The notes: a model not told the origin generated them from the sequence alone. 34,522 nucleotides of DNA from Achromobacter pulmonis (GCF_902859765.1 NZ_CADIJV010000041.1:1-34522); one strand, 5' to 3'; positions 8,285 to 19,036 are shown, counted from the first letter of the stretch. Program-made: numbers and translations.

Positions 8285-10216
8285 TCAGTCGCGCAAGGCG
8301 ACCTTGACCGGCAGGCGGTGCAATGCCGCGCGCAACTGCTCCTTCAGTGGCGCGGGCAGGGTGGCGTCGAGTTCTACGGCGACGTCCGGCTGCGCGTCGG
8401 CCTGCACGCGCAGCAAAGGGCTGTCCGGCGGCAGGCCGGCCTGTTCGAGCAACGGCGCCGCCAGGGTCCGCACCGCCACGGCGGTGGCCAGGCGGCGCAG
8501 GTCGGGCTTGTAGATCTTGCCGACGTTGGTCATCGGCATGGTCTCGAGCACCACCACGCGCTTGGGCCGGGCGGGGGTCTCGTCGACATGGGCGGCGGCG
8601 TAGGCGATCAGCTCGGCCTCGGTCACCTCGGCATCCTCGGCCAGGGTGACGAAGGCGATCGGCAGTTCGCCCGCGTAGGGGTCGGGCGCGCCCACGGCGG
8701 CGCAGATGCGCACCGCCGGGTGCGAGGCCAGCGCGTCCTCGATGGTCTTGGGATCGATGTTGTGGCCGCCGCGGATGATCAGGTCCTTGGCGCGGCCCTG
8801 CAGGTGCAGGCGGCCGTCGGCATCGAGGAAACCGACGTCGCCGCTGATCAGCCAGCCGTCCTCGGTGAAGGCGCGGGCGGTGTCCTCGGGGTCGAGGAAT
8901 CCGGGAATCACGTTGGGCGACTTGAACAGCAGCATGCCGGCCTGCCCCGGCGGCAGGTCGCGCGCCGGCTGGCCGGCGGGGGCGTCCAGGCCGACCACGC
9001 GCACTTGCACGTAGGGCAGCGGAAAGCCCACGCAGTTGACCGGGAAGCGTGAGCCGGGCGGGGTGATGGAGGTGATGCCGGCCATCTCCGTCATGCCCAG
9101 GCTTTCGTTCACATGCAGCCCGAACAGGCGTTCGAAGCGCGCCGCCAGTTCCGCCGGCAGCGGCGCAGCGCCGGTGCGGCAGTAGCGCAGCGAGGAGATG
9201 TCGGCGCCATCCAGCGGGATCTCGGCCAGCGCCGCCAGGATGGTCGGCACGCCCTGCAGCGAGGTGGCGCGGTGGCGTTCGACCAGGCGCCAGTAGTTGC
9301 GCAGCACCTCGCGGTTGCGCAGCAGCAGCGTGGTCGGGATCACGGTCTGGACGCCGGCCGACAGCGCCGCCAGCGAGGCCGGCAGCACCCCGGCCACGTG
9401 GAACAGCGGATAGCCATTGATGACCACGTCGCCCGGCCCCGCGCCCTGTAGTTGCACGGCCGCCCAGGCCGTGAAGACCTGGTTGGCGTGGGTGTGGATG
9501 GCCAGCTTGGGCGCGCCGGTGGTGCCGCCGGTATGGAAATACGCGGCCACGTCCCCGGCGCGGATCACACGTTCGCTCAACAGCCGGTCCGCCGGCTGGG
9601 CGGCGCGGGCGCTGTTGAAGTCGAGTGCGTGGTCCGGCAGGGCGGGGCGCCGCGACAGGGGCTCATCGTGCGGCGCCACGCGCAGCAGCGTGCGCAGGGT
9701 GGGCACGCGCTCGCGCAGCCGCAGCGCCTTGGACCAGGATTCGCATTCGGTGTCCGAACCATAGGCGATCAATACCTTGGCCTTGGCGGTGGTCAGCAGC
9801 GAGGCCAGCTTGTCTTCGGTCAGCAGCGGATTGAGCGGCTGCACGATGCCGGCGGCTTCGCCGCCCCACAGCGCCAGGTGGTATTCGAGGCAGCCGGGCA
9901 GCAGCACCCCGACCGCGTCCGCCGGGCCCAGCCCCAGGCTGTGCAGCAGGTTGGCGGTCTGGTGGATGCCGGCCAGCAGCTCGTCGTAGCTCCAGCTGAT
10001 GGCCGCTTCGTCCGGATCGGCGCTGCGCAGGAAGGTCAGCGCGGTGCGCGCGCCGAAGGCGGCGGCCGAGTTGCGGAAGATCTCGTAGGTGCTTTGCACC
10101 GTCAGCGTCTCGGCCAGCGGCCGCGCCGCCAGGCGCCGCACGTCGTCGATGGAACGCACCGGAAACGGCGCGGCAAAGGGCGGGGCCGGGGGCGGGGCGG
10201 TGTAGGCCTGCGTCAT
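8285..10216 (-). CDS. AMP-forming acyl-CoA synthetase (PimA-like role)
   Basis: A 643-residue ANL-superfamily ligase that activates a carboxylic acid through an acyl-adenylate to its CoA thioester. The P-loop is YFHTGGTTGAPK (about 227-237); the adenine motif is SLGMTE (372-377); the hinge and ribose aspartate are in WLISGDVGF; the catalytic lysine is in VGKIYK (K567). About 75 residues extend past that lysine. I chose the ATG at 10216, which has GAGGA about eight bases upstream, over a GTG at 10237 that would overlap the previous gene. It lies 17 bases after the small acyl-CoA dehydrogenase subunit in a five-gene beta-oxidation operon. From context the substrate may be a dicarboxylic acid such as pimelate or adipate, but a fatty or aromatic acid cannot be excluded. 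Confidence 0.9.
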   Translation of the reverse strand: MTQAYTAPPPAPPFAAPFPVRSIDDVRRLAARPLAETLTVQSTYEIFRNSAAAFGARTALTFLRSADPDEAAISWSYDELLAGIHQTANLLHSLGLGPADAVGVLLPGCLEYHLALWGGEAAGIVQPLNPLLTEDKLASLLTTAKAKVLIAYGSDTECESWSKALRLRERVPTLRTLLRVAPHDEPLSRRPALPDHALDFNSARAAQPADRLLSERVIRAGDVAAYFHTGGTTGAPKLAIHTHANQVFTAWAAVQLQGAGPGDVVINGYPLFHVAGVLPASLAALSAGVQTVIPTTLLLRNREVLRNYWRLVERHRATSLQGVPTILAALAEIPLDGADISSLRYCRTGAAPLPAELAARFERLFGLHVNESLGMTEMAGITSITPPGSRFPVNCVGFPLPYVQVRVVGLDAPAGQPARDLPPGQAGMLLFKSPNVIPGFLDPEDTARAFTEDGWLISGDVGFLDADGRLHLQGRAKDLIIRGGHNIDPKTIEDALASHPAVRICAAVGAPDPYAGELPIAFVTLAEDAEVTEAELIAYAAAHVDETPARPKRVVVLETMPMTNVGKIYKPDLRRLATAVAVRTLAAPLLEQAGLPPDSPLLRVQADAQPDVAVELDATLPAPLKEQLRAALHRLPVKVALRD

Positions 10217-10233
10217 GATGCCGTCCTCGCCGT

Positions 10234-11367
10234 TCACGCCCGCCCCAGCGCGATATAGCGCCGCAGGTGGTGGTCTTCATCGCCCAACTGGTGGTCGATC
10301 ATCACCAGCCGCTTGGCGTAGTGCGCCAGCGGCAGTTCCCAGGTCATGCCGATGCCGCCGTGCAATTGGATGCTCTCTTCGGCCACCAGCGTGCCGATGC
10401 GGCCGATGGTGTACTTGGCGGCCGACAGCGCGCGTTCGCGCGTGGCGCGGTCGGGGTGGTCGAGGGCGGCGGCGGCGTTGATGACCGCCGAGCGCGCCTG
10501 TTCGATTTCCAGCAGCACGTCGGCCATGCGGTGCTGCAGCGCCTGGAAGCTGCCGATCGGCACGCCGAACTGGCGCCGGGTGCGCAGGTATTCCAGGGTG
10601 GCGTCGCGGGCGCAGTCCATCGCGCCCACGGCCTCGGCGCACAGCGCCAGAATGCCGCGGCCGGTGGCATGCTCCAGCAGCGCGAAGCCGGCGCCGGCGT
10701 CGCCCAGCAGGCTGTCGGCGCCCAGCGCCACGTGCGCGAACGTCAGTTCCGCCGCGCGGCCGCCGTCGATCAAGTCGTAGCCGCGCGCGGCCAGGCCCGG
10801 CGTACCGGCGCTGACCAGGAACAGGCTGATGCCGGCCTCGTCGTCCTCGGCGCCGGCGGTGCGCGCCGACACCAGGAACAGGTCGGCATGCTCGCCGCCC
10901 GTCACCACGGCCTTGGCGCCGTTCAGCACCCAGCCGTCGCCGCTGCGCTCGGCGCGCGCGCGCACTTCGTTCAGCGCGTAACCGGATTCGGGTTCGGCCG
11001 CGGCCAGCGCGGCGGTGATGTCGCCCGCGATCAGGCCGTCCAGCGCCTCGCGCTGCGCCGGCTTGCCGGCGCGGGCGATGGCGCTGCCGACCATCAGCGC
11101 GTCCAGGAACGGTTCCAGCACGAGGCCGCGGCCCAGCGCCTCGAACACCACGCTGATGTCGAAGCCCGCGCCGCCCAGGCCGCCGTGTTCCTCGGCGAAC
11201 AGCGCGCCGATGGCGCCCAGTTCGGCATAGCGCCGCCAGAATTCGGGGTTGTAGCCTTGCGGCATCGTGGCGTGGCGTTCGCGCGTGGCGAAGTCGTATT
11301 GTTCGGCGACAAAGCGGCGCAGCATGTCCGAGAGCATGCGCCGGTCTTCGGTGTGTTCAAAGTTCAT
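10234..11367 (-). CDS. pimD: Acyl-CoA dehydrogenase, small subunit (PimD-like)
   Basis: A 377-residue acyl-CoA dehydrogenase fold: N-terminal helices, beta middle domain and C-terminal helices with RRQFGVPIGSFQALQHR and LHGGIGMTWE. The C-terminal end KRLVMIDHQLGDEDHHLRRY is like the small subunit of pimeloyl-CoA dehydrogenase. At the place where homotetrameric enzymes have the catalytic glutamate of the YEGT motif there is none, and no glutamate lies in the alternative helix-G position either. This fits a subunit that needs a partner. The partner gene, with a candidate base, lies nine bases upstream. Start ATG at 11367 has AAAGG upstream. The heteromeric assignment is inferred. Confidence 0.85.
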   Translation of the reverse strand: MNFEHTEDRRMLSDMLRRFVAEQYDFATRERHATMPQGYNPEFWRRYAELGAIGALFAEEHGGLGGAGFDISVVFEALGRGLVLEPFLDALMVGSAIARAGKPAQREALDGLIAGDITAALAAAEPESGYALNEVRARAERSGDGWVLNGAKAVVTGGEHADLFLVSARTAGAEDDEAGISLFLVSAGTPGLAARGYDLIDGGRAAELTFAHVALGADSLLGDAGAGFALLEHATGRGILALCAEAVGAMDCARDATLEYLRTRRQFGVPIGSFQALQHRMADVLLEIEQARSAVINAAAALDHPDRATRERALSAAKYTIGRIGTLVAEESIQLHGGIGMTWELPLAHYAKRLVMIDHQLGDEDHHLRRYIALGRA

Positions 11368-11376
11368 GGCCGGCCT

Positions 11377-12573
11377 TTACAGTCCCAGAATCATCTTGGA
11401 GATGATGTTCTTCTGGATTTCGTTGGAGCCGCCGAAGATCGACAGCTTGCGGTTGTTGAAGTACTGCGCCGCGGCGCTGTCGGCGCCCTCGGGGCCGATC
11501 GGCGCGGCGTCGTAGCCGTCGTGCAGGGCCGCGGCCACGAAGGGGCGGGCGTAGGGCCCCATGGCGCGGCGGTTCAGCGCCGTGATCTCCTGACGTATCT
11601 GGGTGCCGCGGATCTTCAGCATCGAGCTCTCGGCGCCGGGCGCGCCGCCGCCGGCCACCGCCGCCACCACGCGCAGGTTGGTGGTGCGCATGTTGGCCAG
11701 CTCGATCTCCACCCGCGCCAGGCGCGCGGCGAAGTCGGGGTCCTCGGCCAGCGGCCGGCCATGCTTCTTCTGGCTGGCGGCCACCGCCTTCAGACGCTCC
11801 AGCGCCGCGGTCGACTGGCCGACGCCGGCGATGTTGGTGCGCTCGTAGGTCAGCAGGTACTTGGCGCAGGTCCAGCCCCGGTTTTCCTCGCCCACCAGGT
11901 TCTCGACCGGCACCCGCACATCCGAGAAGAACACCTCGTTGACCTCGTGCTCGCCGTCCAGCGTGATGATGGGGCGCACCTGCACGCCCGGGCTGGCCAT
12001 GTCGATCAGCAGGAAGCTGATGCCTTCCTGGCGCCGGCCCTCGCTGGAGGTGCGCACCAGGCAGAAGATCATGTTGGCGTGCTGGCCCAGCGTGGTCCAG
12101 GTCTTCTGGCCATTGACGATGTAGTGGTCGCCGTCGCGCACCGCGGCGGTCTTGACCGAGGCCAGGTCGGAGCCCGCGCCGGGCTCGGAGTAGCCCTGGC
12201 ACCACCAGTCCGTGCCATCCAGGATGCGCGGCAGCCAATGGCGCTTCTGCGCCTCGTTGCCGTACTTGATCAGCACCGGGCCCAGCATGCTCAGGCCGAA
12301 CGGCACGATGCGCGGCGCGCCGGCCAGCGCGCACTCGTTGTCGAAGATGTATTTCTGTGTGGCGCTCCAGCCGGTGCCGCCGTACTCCACCGGCCAGTGG
12401 CTGGCGAGCCAGCCCTGGCGGTTGAGGATGGCGTGCCATTCGACCATGTCGGCGCGCGTGAGCAGCTTGCCGTGCGTGACCTTGGCCGACAGGCGCGCCG
12501 GCAGGTGGGCGGCCAGGAAGGCGCGCACCTCGTCGCGGAAGGCGTTTTCTGCGGGGGTGAATTCCAGATCCAT
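11377..12573 (-). CDS. pimC: Acyl-CoA dehydrogenase, large subunit (PimC-like)
   Basis: A 398-residue FAD-dependent acyl-CoA dehydrogenase. The open frame runs far upstream, but the ATG at 12573 (MDLEFTPAENAFRDEVRAF) has GAGGAA eight bases before it and matches the family start. The flavin motif is WCQGYSEPGAGSDLASV (124-140). The usual C-terminal YEGT glutamate is replaced (SIFGGSNEIQ), while E244 in LLTYERTNIAG lies at the helix-G position used as catalytic base in heteromeric enzymes such as FadE26/FadE29. Sequence features FNNRKLSIFGGSNEIQKNII resemble pimeloyl-CoA dehydrogenase large subunit. It sits between the thiolase (gap 11) and the small subunit (gap 9), so the two subunits are probably made together. 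Confidence 0.88.
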   Translation of the reverse strand: MDLEFTPAENAFRDEVRAFLAAHLPARLSAKVTHGKLLTRADMVEWHAILNRQGWLASHWPVEYGGTGWSATQKYIFDNECALAGAPRIVPFGLSMLGPVLIKYGNEAQKRHWLPRILDGTDWWCQGYSEPGAGSDLASVKTAAVRDGDHYIVNGQKTWTTLGQHANMIFCLVRTSSEGRRQEGISFLLIDMASPGVQVRPIITLDGEHEVNEVFFSDVRVPVENLVGEENRGWTCAKYLLTYERTNIAGVGQSTAALERLKAVAASQKKHGRPLAEDPDFAARLARVEIELANMRTTNLRVVAAVAGGGAPGAESSMLKIRGTQIRQEITALNRRAMGPYARPFVAAALHDGYDAAPIGPEGADSAAAQYFNNRKLSIFGGSNEIQKNIISKMILGL

Positions 12574-12584
12574 CGGGCGATTCC

Positions 12585-13766
12585 TCAGTAGATTTCGAAC
12601 AGGCCGGCCGCGCCCATGCCGCCGCCCACGCACATGGTGACGACGGCGTAGCGCGCGCCGCGGCGGCGGCCTTCCAGCAGCACATGGCCGGCCAGGCGGG
12701 CGCCGGTGACGCCGAACGGGTGGCCCAGCGCGATCGAGCCGCCGTTCACGTTCAGCCGCTCCATCGGGATGCCCAGCCGTTCCTGGCAGTACAGGGCCTG
12801 CGAGGCGAAGGCCTCGTTCAGTTCCCACAAGTCGATGTCGTCGACCTTCAGGCCGTGGCGCGCCAGCAGCTTGGGCACGGCGTAGACCGGGCCGATGCCC
12901 ATTTCGTCGGGTTCGCAGCCGGCGATCGCCAGGCCGCGGAAGGCGCCCAGCGGACGGATGCCGGCGCGCTGCGCCTCGGCCGCTTCCATCAGCACGCAGG
13001 CGGCCGCGCCGTCCGACAACTGCGAGGCGTTGCCTGCCGTCACGAACTGGTCTGGGCCGCGCACCGGCGCCAGCTTGGCCAGCGCCTCGACGGTGGTGCC
13101 GGGCCGGTTGCAGGTGTCCTGGTCCACGGTGACCTCGCGTTCCGACACGGCGCCGGTGGCGCGGTCGGTGACGGTCATGGTGGTGGTGACGGCGATGATC
13201 TCCTCGCGGTAGCGGCCGGCGGCCTGGGCGGCCTCGGTGCGCGCCTGGCTTTGCGCGGCGAAGCGGTCCTGCGCCTCGCGGCTGATGCCGTAGCGCGCGG
13301 CGACGATATCGGCGGTCTCGATCATGGGCAGGTAGAGTTCGGGCTTGTTGGCCACGATCCACGGGTCCATGCCGCTGACGCCGTCGTCGCGCGTGCGGAT
13401 CTGCGAGACCAGCTCGACGCCGCCGGCGATCATGGCGGGCGCGCCGTCCATGACAATGCGCGCCGCGGCCGAGGCGATGGCCTGCAAGCCCGAAGCGCAA
13501 TAGCGGTTGACGGTGGCGCCGCCGATGCTGACCGGCAGGCCGGCGCGGATCACCGCCTGGCGGCCGATGTTGCGGCCGGTGGCGCCCTCGGGGTAGCCGC
13601 AGCCGATGAAGGCGTCCTCGATTTGAGCGGGGTCGATGCCGCTGCGTTCGACCGCGGCGCGCACCGCGTGGGCGGCCAGGGTCGGTCCGGCGATGAGGTT
13701 GAATTCGCCACGCTGCGCCTTGGTGATGGGCGTGCGGGCGGTGGAGACGATGACGGCTTCGCGCAT
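12585..13766 (-). CDS. Acetyl-CoA acyltransferase (beta-ketothiolase, PimB-like)
   Basis: A 393-residue thiolase of normal length, catalysing CoA-dependent cleavage of a 3-ketoacyl-CoA. All catalytic elements are present: nucleophile C90 in [15 protein letters not shown] at 317-320, H349 in [11 protein letters not shown], and C379 in MCVGGGMG. The start at 13766 matches the conserved [14 protein letters not shown]. The gene lies 35 bases after the hydratase/dehydrogenase and 11 bases before the large dehydrogenase subunit. The operon lacks anabolic genes, so a degradative thiolase is more likely than a biosynthetic one. Confidence 0.93.
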   Translation of the reverse strand: MREAVIVSTARTPITKAQRGEFNLIAGPTLAAHAVRAAVERSGIDPAQIEDAFIGCGYPEGATGRNIGRQAVIRAGLPVSIGGATVNRYCASGLQAIASAAARIVMDGAPAMIAGGVELVSQIRTRDDGVSGMDPWIVANKPELYLPMIETADIVAARYGISREAQDRFAAQSQARTEAAQAAGRYREEIIAVTTTMTVTDRATGAVSEREVTVDQDTCNRPGTTVEALAKLAPVRGPDQFVTAGNASQLSDGAAACVLMEAAEAQRAGIRPLGAFRGLAIAGCEPDEMGIGPVYAVPKLLARHGLKVDDIDLWELNEAFASQALYCQERLGIPMERLNVNGGSIALGHPFGVTGARLAGHVLLEGRRRGARYAVVTMCVGGGMGAAGLFEIY

Positions 13767-13801
13767 GTCGGTTTCCGGTGAGTGTCCGTTGATGAATGGG
13801 G

Positions 13802-15922
13802 TCAGGCGGTCTGGTTCAGGCTGGAGAAGTCGCGGCCGGATTCGGCCAGTTCCACCAGCAGCGGCGACGGCTTCCAGAACGCCGGGTCTTCCTGGGCAAA
13901 GCTGCGGATGTCCGCCAGCACCTGGGCCAGTCCGACGCGGTCGGCATAGTGCATCGGGCCGCCGCGATGACGCGGAAAGCCGTAGCCGGACAGGAACACC
14001 ATGTCGATGTCCGACGGCCGCAGCGCGATGCCCTGGTGCAGCACGTTGGCCGCCTCGTTGATCATGGCGGCCAGGTAGCGGCGCTGGATGTCCTCGATGC
14101 CGAAGGCGCGCGCGGTGACGCCGGCACGTTGGCGCTCGGCGTCGATGATGGCCAGCACTTCCGGGTCGGGCGTGCCTTGGCGCGCGCCATCGGGATACAG
14201 GTAGAAGCCGCGGCCGGTCTTCTGGCCGAACCAGCCGCGCTCGCACAGGCGGTCGGGGATCTGCACGTAGCGCAGCGCCGGATCGCGCGTGGCGGCGCGG
14301 CGCTTGCGGGTGGCCCAGCCGATGTCGCCGCCGGCCAGGTCGGCCATCTGGTACGGACCCATGGGGTAGCCGAAGTCGCGCACCGCCGCGTCGATCTCAT
14401 AGGGCGAGGCGCCGTCCTCCATCATCATGTCGGCCGCCTGGCGGTGCACCGCCAGGATGCGATTGCCGATGAAGCCGTCGCAGACGCCGGCGCGCACCGG
14501 GATCTTGCGCAGGCGGCGCGCCAGTTCGAAGCCGGTGGCCACGGTGTCGGCGGCGGTCTGGCGGCCCACCACCACTTCCAGCAGCTTCATGATGTTGGCC
14601 GGCGAGAAGAAGTGCAGGCCCAGCACGTCCGCCGGGCTGCGCGTGGCCTGGGCGATGCGGTCCACGTCCAGGTATGAGGTATTGGTGGCCAGCACCGCGC
14701 CCGGCTTGGCCACGCGGTCCAGTTGCGCGAACACCGCCAGCTTGACGTCCATGTCCTCGAACACGGCTTCGATGATCAGGTCGGCCGCGCCCAGGGCGGC
14801 ATAGTCGGTGGCGCCGGTCAGGCGCGCCAGGCGGGCGGCGCGTTCATCGGCCGTCATGCGGCCCTTGCCGACCAGCAGGTCGTAGACGTGCTCGACGCGC
14901 TGGCGACCGCGTGCCAGCGCGGCGGCGTCCTGTTCCACCATGATCACCGGCAGGCCCGCGTCCAGCACCGCCACGGCGATGCCCGCGCCCATGGTGCCGC
15001 CGCCGATCACGCCGACACTGTCGAGCCGGCGCGGCGCGGCTTGCTTCAATTCGGGGATCTTGGCGGTTTCGCGCTCGGCGAAAAAGGCGTGGACCAGGCC
15101 GGCGCGCTGCGGGCTGTCCAGGCATTGCAGGAACAGCGTGCGCTCGGCGCGCAGGCCCTCGTCGAACGGCAGTTCGACGGCGGCGCGCACGGCGTCCAGG
15201 ATCTTGGCGGGCGAAAACAGGCCGCGCGTGCTGGCGGCGATGCGCTGGCCGGCGGCGTCCACCGCGGCCAGGGCGGCGGCCTTGTCGGCCAGCGCCTGGC
15301 CGTCGCGGCTGCGGCGCGGCGTGGCGCCTTCGGCCAGCAGCCGGCGGGTGTAGTCCAGACCGGCGGCCAGTGGATCGGTGCCGGCCGCCAGTTCATCGGC
15401 CAGCCCGGCCGCGACGGCGGCCTGCGCCGTCATCGGTTTGCCCGACAGCATCAGGTCCAAGGCGGCCGCGGCGCCGATCAGGCGCGGCGTACGCTGGGTG
15501 CCGCCGGCGCCGGGCAGCAGGCCCAGCGTCACTTCCGGCAGGCCCAGCTTGGCGCCGGGCAGCGCCACGCGGTAATGCGCCGCCAGCGCCACTTCCAGGC
15601 CACCGCCGAGCGCGGCGCCGTGCAGCGCGGCCACCACCGGCTTGGCGCAGGCTTCGATCTGGTTGCAGACATCGGGCAGGGCGGGCGGACGCGGCGGCTT
15701 GCCGAATTCGCGGATATCGGCGCCGGCGATGAAGTTGTTGCCGGCGCCGGTCAACAGCACGGCCCGCACCTGCGGCTCGCCCTGGGCCTGCTCGATGGCG
15801 CGCGCCAGACCGGCGCGCACGTCGGCGCTGAGGGCATTGACGGGGGGATGATCGATGGTGACGACAAGAATGTCGCCGTCGCGGCGCGTATGCACCGCGC
15901 CGGCGGGTGCGCTGGCTGTCAT
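13802..15922 (-). CDS. Bifunctional enoyl-CoA hydratase / 3-hydroxyacyl-CoA dehydrogenase (FadJ/PimF-like)
   Basis: A 706-residue two-domain beta-oxidation enzyme. The N-terminal crotonase domain (about 1-190) has the oxyanion regions [11 protein letters not shown] and [10 protein letters not shown] and both catalytic glutamates, E110 and E130 ([16 protein letters not shown]). The dehydrogenase domain begins at about 300 with the NAD motif [13 protein letters not shown] and has catalytic H437 ([17 protein letters not shown]) with partner E449. Two C-terminal dehydrogenase domains follow. It therefore hydrates the double bond made by the adjacent dehydrogenase and oxidises the alcohol. It is the first gene of the operon; ATG 15922 has GGAGAC about eight bases upstream. 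A divergent LysR gene is 281 bases away. Confidence 0.93.
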   Translation of the reverse strand: MTASAPAGAVHTRRDGDILVVTIDHPPVNALSADVRAGLARAIEQAQGEPQVRAVLLTGAGNNFIAGADIREFGKPPRPPALPDVCNQIEACAKPVVAALHGAALGGGLEVALAAHYRVALPGAKLGLPEVTLGLLPGAGGTQRTPRLIGAAAALDLMLSGKPMTAQAAVAAGLADELAAGTDPLAAGLDYTRRLLAEGATPRRSRDGQALADKAAALAAVDAAGQRIAASTRGLFSPAKILDAVRAAVELPFDEGLRAERTLFLQCLDSPQRAGLVHAFFAERETAKIPELKQAAPRRLDSVGVIGGGTMGAGIAVAVLDAGLPVIMVEQDAAALARGRQRVEHVYDLLVGKGRMTADERAARLARLTGATDYAALGAADLIIEAVFEDMDVKLAVFAQLDRVAKPGAVLATNTSYLDVDRIAQATRSPADVLGLHFFSPANIMKLLEVVVGRQTAADTVATGFELARRLRKIPVRAGVCDGFIGNRILAVHRQAADMMMEDGASPYEIDAAVRDFGYPMGPYQMADLAGGDIGWATRKRRAATRDPALRYVQIPDRLCERGWFGQKTGRGFYLYPDGARQGTPDPEVLAIIDAERQRAGVTARAFGIEDIQRRYLAAMINEAANVLHQGIALRPSDIDMVFLSGYGFPRHRGGPMHYADRVGLAQVLADIRSFAQEDPAFWKPSPLLVELAESGRDFSSLNQTA

Positions 15923-16098
15923 GGGACAGTGTCTCCGTTAAGGTCGCCGCCCGCGCCGGCCGGGCCGGGGCGGATCGACCGGGCCGAACGGACTCGGCGG
16001 ATCGGCGCGCCCCGGAGCGGACGCGGCGCCGTCGCGGCGCCTGGCGGGCCAGGAACGGCCCGTCTTGTATCTGCGTATTCTTTCCCAGCAAAGAAGTC

Positions 16099-16145
16099 TT
16101 GACAATGCCATCAATAATTGACATTGACGATAAAAAAAATTGACA
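16099..16145. promoter_or_regulatory. AT-rich control region with four TTGAC words between divergent lysR and pim-like operon
   Basis: In an otherwise GC-rich gap, 16099-16145 holds TTGACA at 16099, 16118 and 16140 and TTGACG at 16124. TCAAT (16111-16115) and ATTGA (16117-16121) form a small perfect dyad, and CAATG (16103-16107) pairs with CATTG (16122-16126). Such clustered dyads between a LysR gene and its divergent target are typical of LysR binding sites overlapping promoters. I could not assign exact -35/-10 pairs. Confidence 0.5.
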
Positions 16146-16203
16146 ATCGCCGTCGGGGTGACGGGTTCCAGGGGGAAATGCCGGCCGCCCCGGGAGATTC
16201 GAT

Positions 16204-17130
16204 ATGGACACGAAAGCGCTGACCCTGCTGGTGGAGATCCTGGACGCCGGCAACCTGAGCGAAGCCGCGCGCCGCCTGAAGATGACGCGGGCCAATGTCA
16301 GCTATCACCTGACCCAGCTGGAACGCGCGGTCGGCATGCAACTGCTGCGGCGCACGACGCGCCACGTCGAGCCCACCGAGATCGGCCTGAAGCTGTACCA
16401 GCACGGCCGCAGCATCCAGGACGAACTGGCGGCCGCGCGCGAAGCGGTCGAGTCCCTGGGCAAGACGCCGCAGGGCAAGGTGCGGCTGAGCGTGCCCAGC
16501 GGTTACGGCCAGTTCGTGATGACCCCGTGGCTGCTGGAATTCAAGCGCGCCTACCCGGACATTGTGCTGGACGTGCTGTTCGAGAACAGCGTCGACGACC
16601 TGCTGCGCGACGAGGTCGACATCGCCGTGCGCATCATGTCCGAGCCGCCGCACAACCTGGTGGCGCGCGAACTGGGCCAGGTGCGCTACGTGGCCTGCGC
16701 CTCGCCCGCTTTCGTGCGCGAGCGCGGTCTGCCGGACAAGCCGGCCGAGCTGGCGCGCCTGCCGGTCATCAGCGCCGCCGTCATCGGCCGGCCGCTGCGG
16801 CTGTCGGCCTATTACGGCGGCCAGCCGCGCCAGCACGTGGTGCTGGAGCCCACCATCATCTCGCGCAACTACGCTTTCCTGCGCGACGCCATGCTGGCCG
16901 GGCTGGGCATCGGCGTGGTGCCGGACTACGTGGTGCATGACGACATCGCGCGCGGCGACCTGATTGCCGCTTTGCCGCAATGGCGCCTCAGCATCTTCGG
17001 CCGCGGCATGTACATGCTGTACATGCCCAACCGTCACCATCCGCGCGCCATCGCGATGATGATCGAATTCATCCAGCAGCGCGCCCGGGCCGCGCACGAA
17101 GGGCGGCCCGGGCTGTTGGGCGCGGCATAG
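16204..17130 (+). CDS. LysR-family transcriptional regulator of the adjacent pim-like operon
   Basis: A 308-residue LysR protein. The winged helix covers about residues 1-60 (LLVEILDAGNLSEAARRL, TRANVSYHLTQLERAVG, LLRRTTRHVEPTEIG), followed by a linker helix and an effector domain starting near 90 (GKVRLSVPSGYGQFVMTPWL). It belongs to the group whose effector domain has the R-I-M...LVARELG pattern, often linked to catabolic or stress genes. It is divergent from the beta-oxidation operon with an AT-rich control region in between, which suggests it regulates that operon. It ends before a strong hairpin at 17151. Confidence 0.92.
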   Translation: MDTKALTLLVEILDAGNLSEAARRLKMTRANVSYHLTQLERAVGMQLLRRTTRHVEPTEIGLKLYQHGRSIQDELAAAREAVESLGKTPQGKVRLSVPSGYGQFVMTPWLLEFKRAYPDIVLDVLFENSVDDLLRDEVDIAVRIMSEPPHNLVARELGQVRYVACASPAFVRERGLPDKPAELARLPVISAAVIGRPLRLSAYYGGQPRQHVVLEPTIISRNYAFLRDAMLAGLGIGVVPDYVVHDDIARGDLIAALPQWRLSIFGRGMYMLYMPNRHHPRAIAMMIEFIQQRARAAHEGRPGLLGAA

Positions 17131-17150
17131 GGCAGGCCGGCCCGGGCGCT

Positions 17151-17172
17151 GAGCGGCCGGGTCCGGCCGCTC
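17151..17172. terminator. Perfect 10-bp hairpin between convergent lysR and DUF2000 genes
   Basis: GAGCGGCCGG (17151-17160) and CCGGCCGCTC (17163-17172) are exact reverse complements separated by GT. It lies 20 bases after the LysR stop and 25 bases after the end of the convergent DUF2000 gene. Position and stem strength suggest a bidirectional terminator, though no T tract follows. Confidence 0.55.
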
Positions 17173-17197
17173 GCCGCGACCGATCAATCAACGCCTG

Positions 17198-17644
17198 TCA
17201 ACGCAGCATTGGCAGGCTGCCGCTCAGGGCATTGACCCAGCGCCGGGGCCCAGCCAGGCCCACGCCAAGCAGCGGCTGGTCGCGATGCGAGGTCTGCCGA
17301 TGCCGGGTCCAGTATTCGGCGGCCTCGTGGATCTGGCGCGCGTACGCCGGAAACAGCGTCATGCAGGCGCCATCCGGCAGCGGCTGCGCCAGCCGCTCGC
17401 GCAACTGCGCCATGCGGGGTTCGTCGGCCGTCAGCACGATGATGGGCAGGTGCGAGATCGCCGCCGACGCCATGCCATCGGCATCGCGCAAGGGCTCACC
17501 TGCCCAGGCGGCCTGCCGCGCCGCCAGGCCGGCGGCCAGGCAGGCCGAGGCGTTGGCGGCCTGGCCCTGGTCCAGCCCCGCCGCCAGCACGATCACGACT
17601 TTGTCTGGCTGGGCGGGGGCGAGGGGGGCGGGTTGGACAGTCAT
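17198..17644 (-). CDS. DUF2000-family protein
   Basis: A 148-residue protein from the ATG at 17644 (MTVQPAPLAP), which has AGGAG seven bases upstream; an ATG 27 bases further up lacks one. The pattern KVVIVLAAGLDQGQAANASA, then AAGLAAR, HLPIIVLTAD, and LLGVGLAGPRRWVNALSGSL matches DUF2000, a family with a peptidyl-tRNA hydrolase II-like fold and unknown function. The middle (DADGMASAAISHLPIIVL) fits the second strand. It lies 84 bases downstream of the enolase paralogue on the same strand and may be co-transcribed. No catalytic role can be stated. Confidence 0.7.
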   Translation of the reverse strand: MTVQPAPLAPAQPDKVVIVLAAGLDQGQAANASACLAAGLAARQAAWAGEPLRDADGMASAAISHLPIIVLTADEPRMAQLRERLAQPLPDGACMTLFPAYARQIHEAAEYWTRHRQTSHRDQPLLGVGLAGPRRWVNALSGSLPMLR

Positions 17645-17728
17645 GCGGGGCTCCTGGGCAAAAAGCGCCATGGTCCGCCGCTGCGCCGCCGCTGTCTTGA
17701 ACGCCTGTGAACGCGCCCCGGCACATCG

Positions 17729-19036
<1,308 letters not shown>

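Noticed and set aside
10267-12591. A plus-strand open frame of over 770 codons opposite the acyl-CoA dehydrogenases
   Set aside because: It runs antisense to two well-conserved enzymes, has no plausible start signal, and its translation resembles no family.
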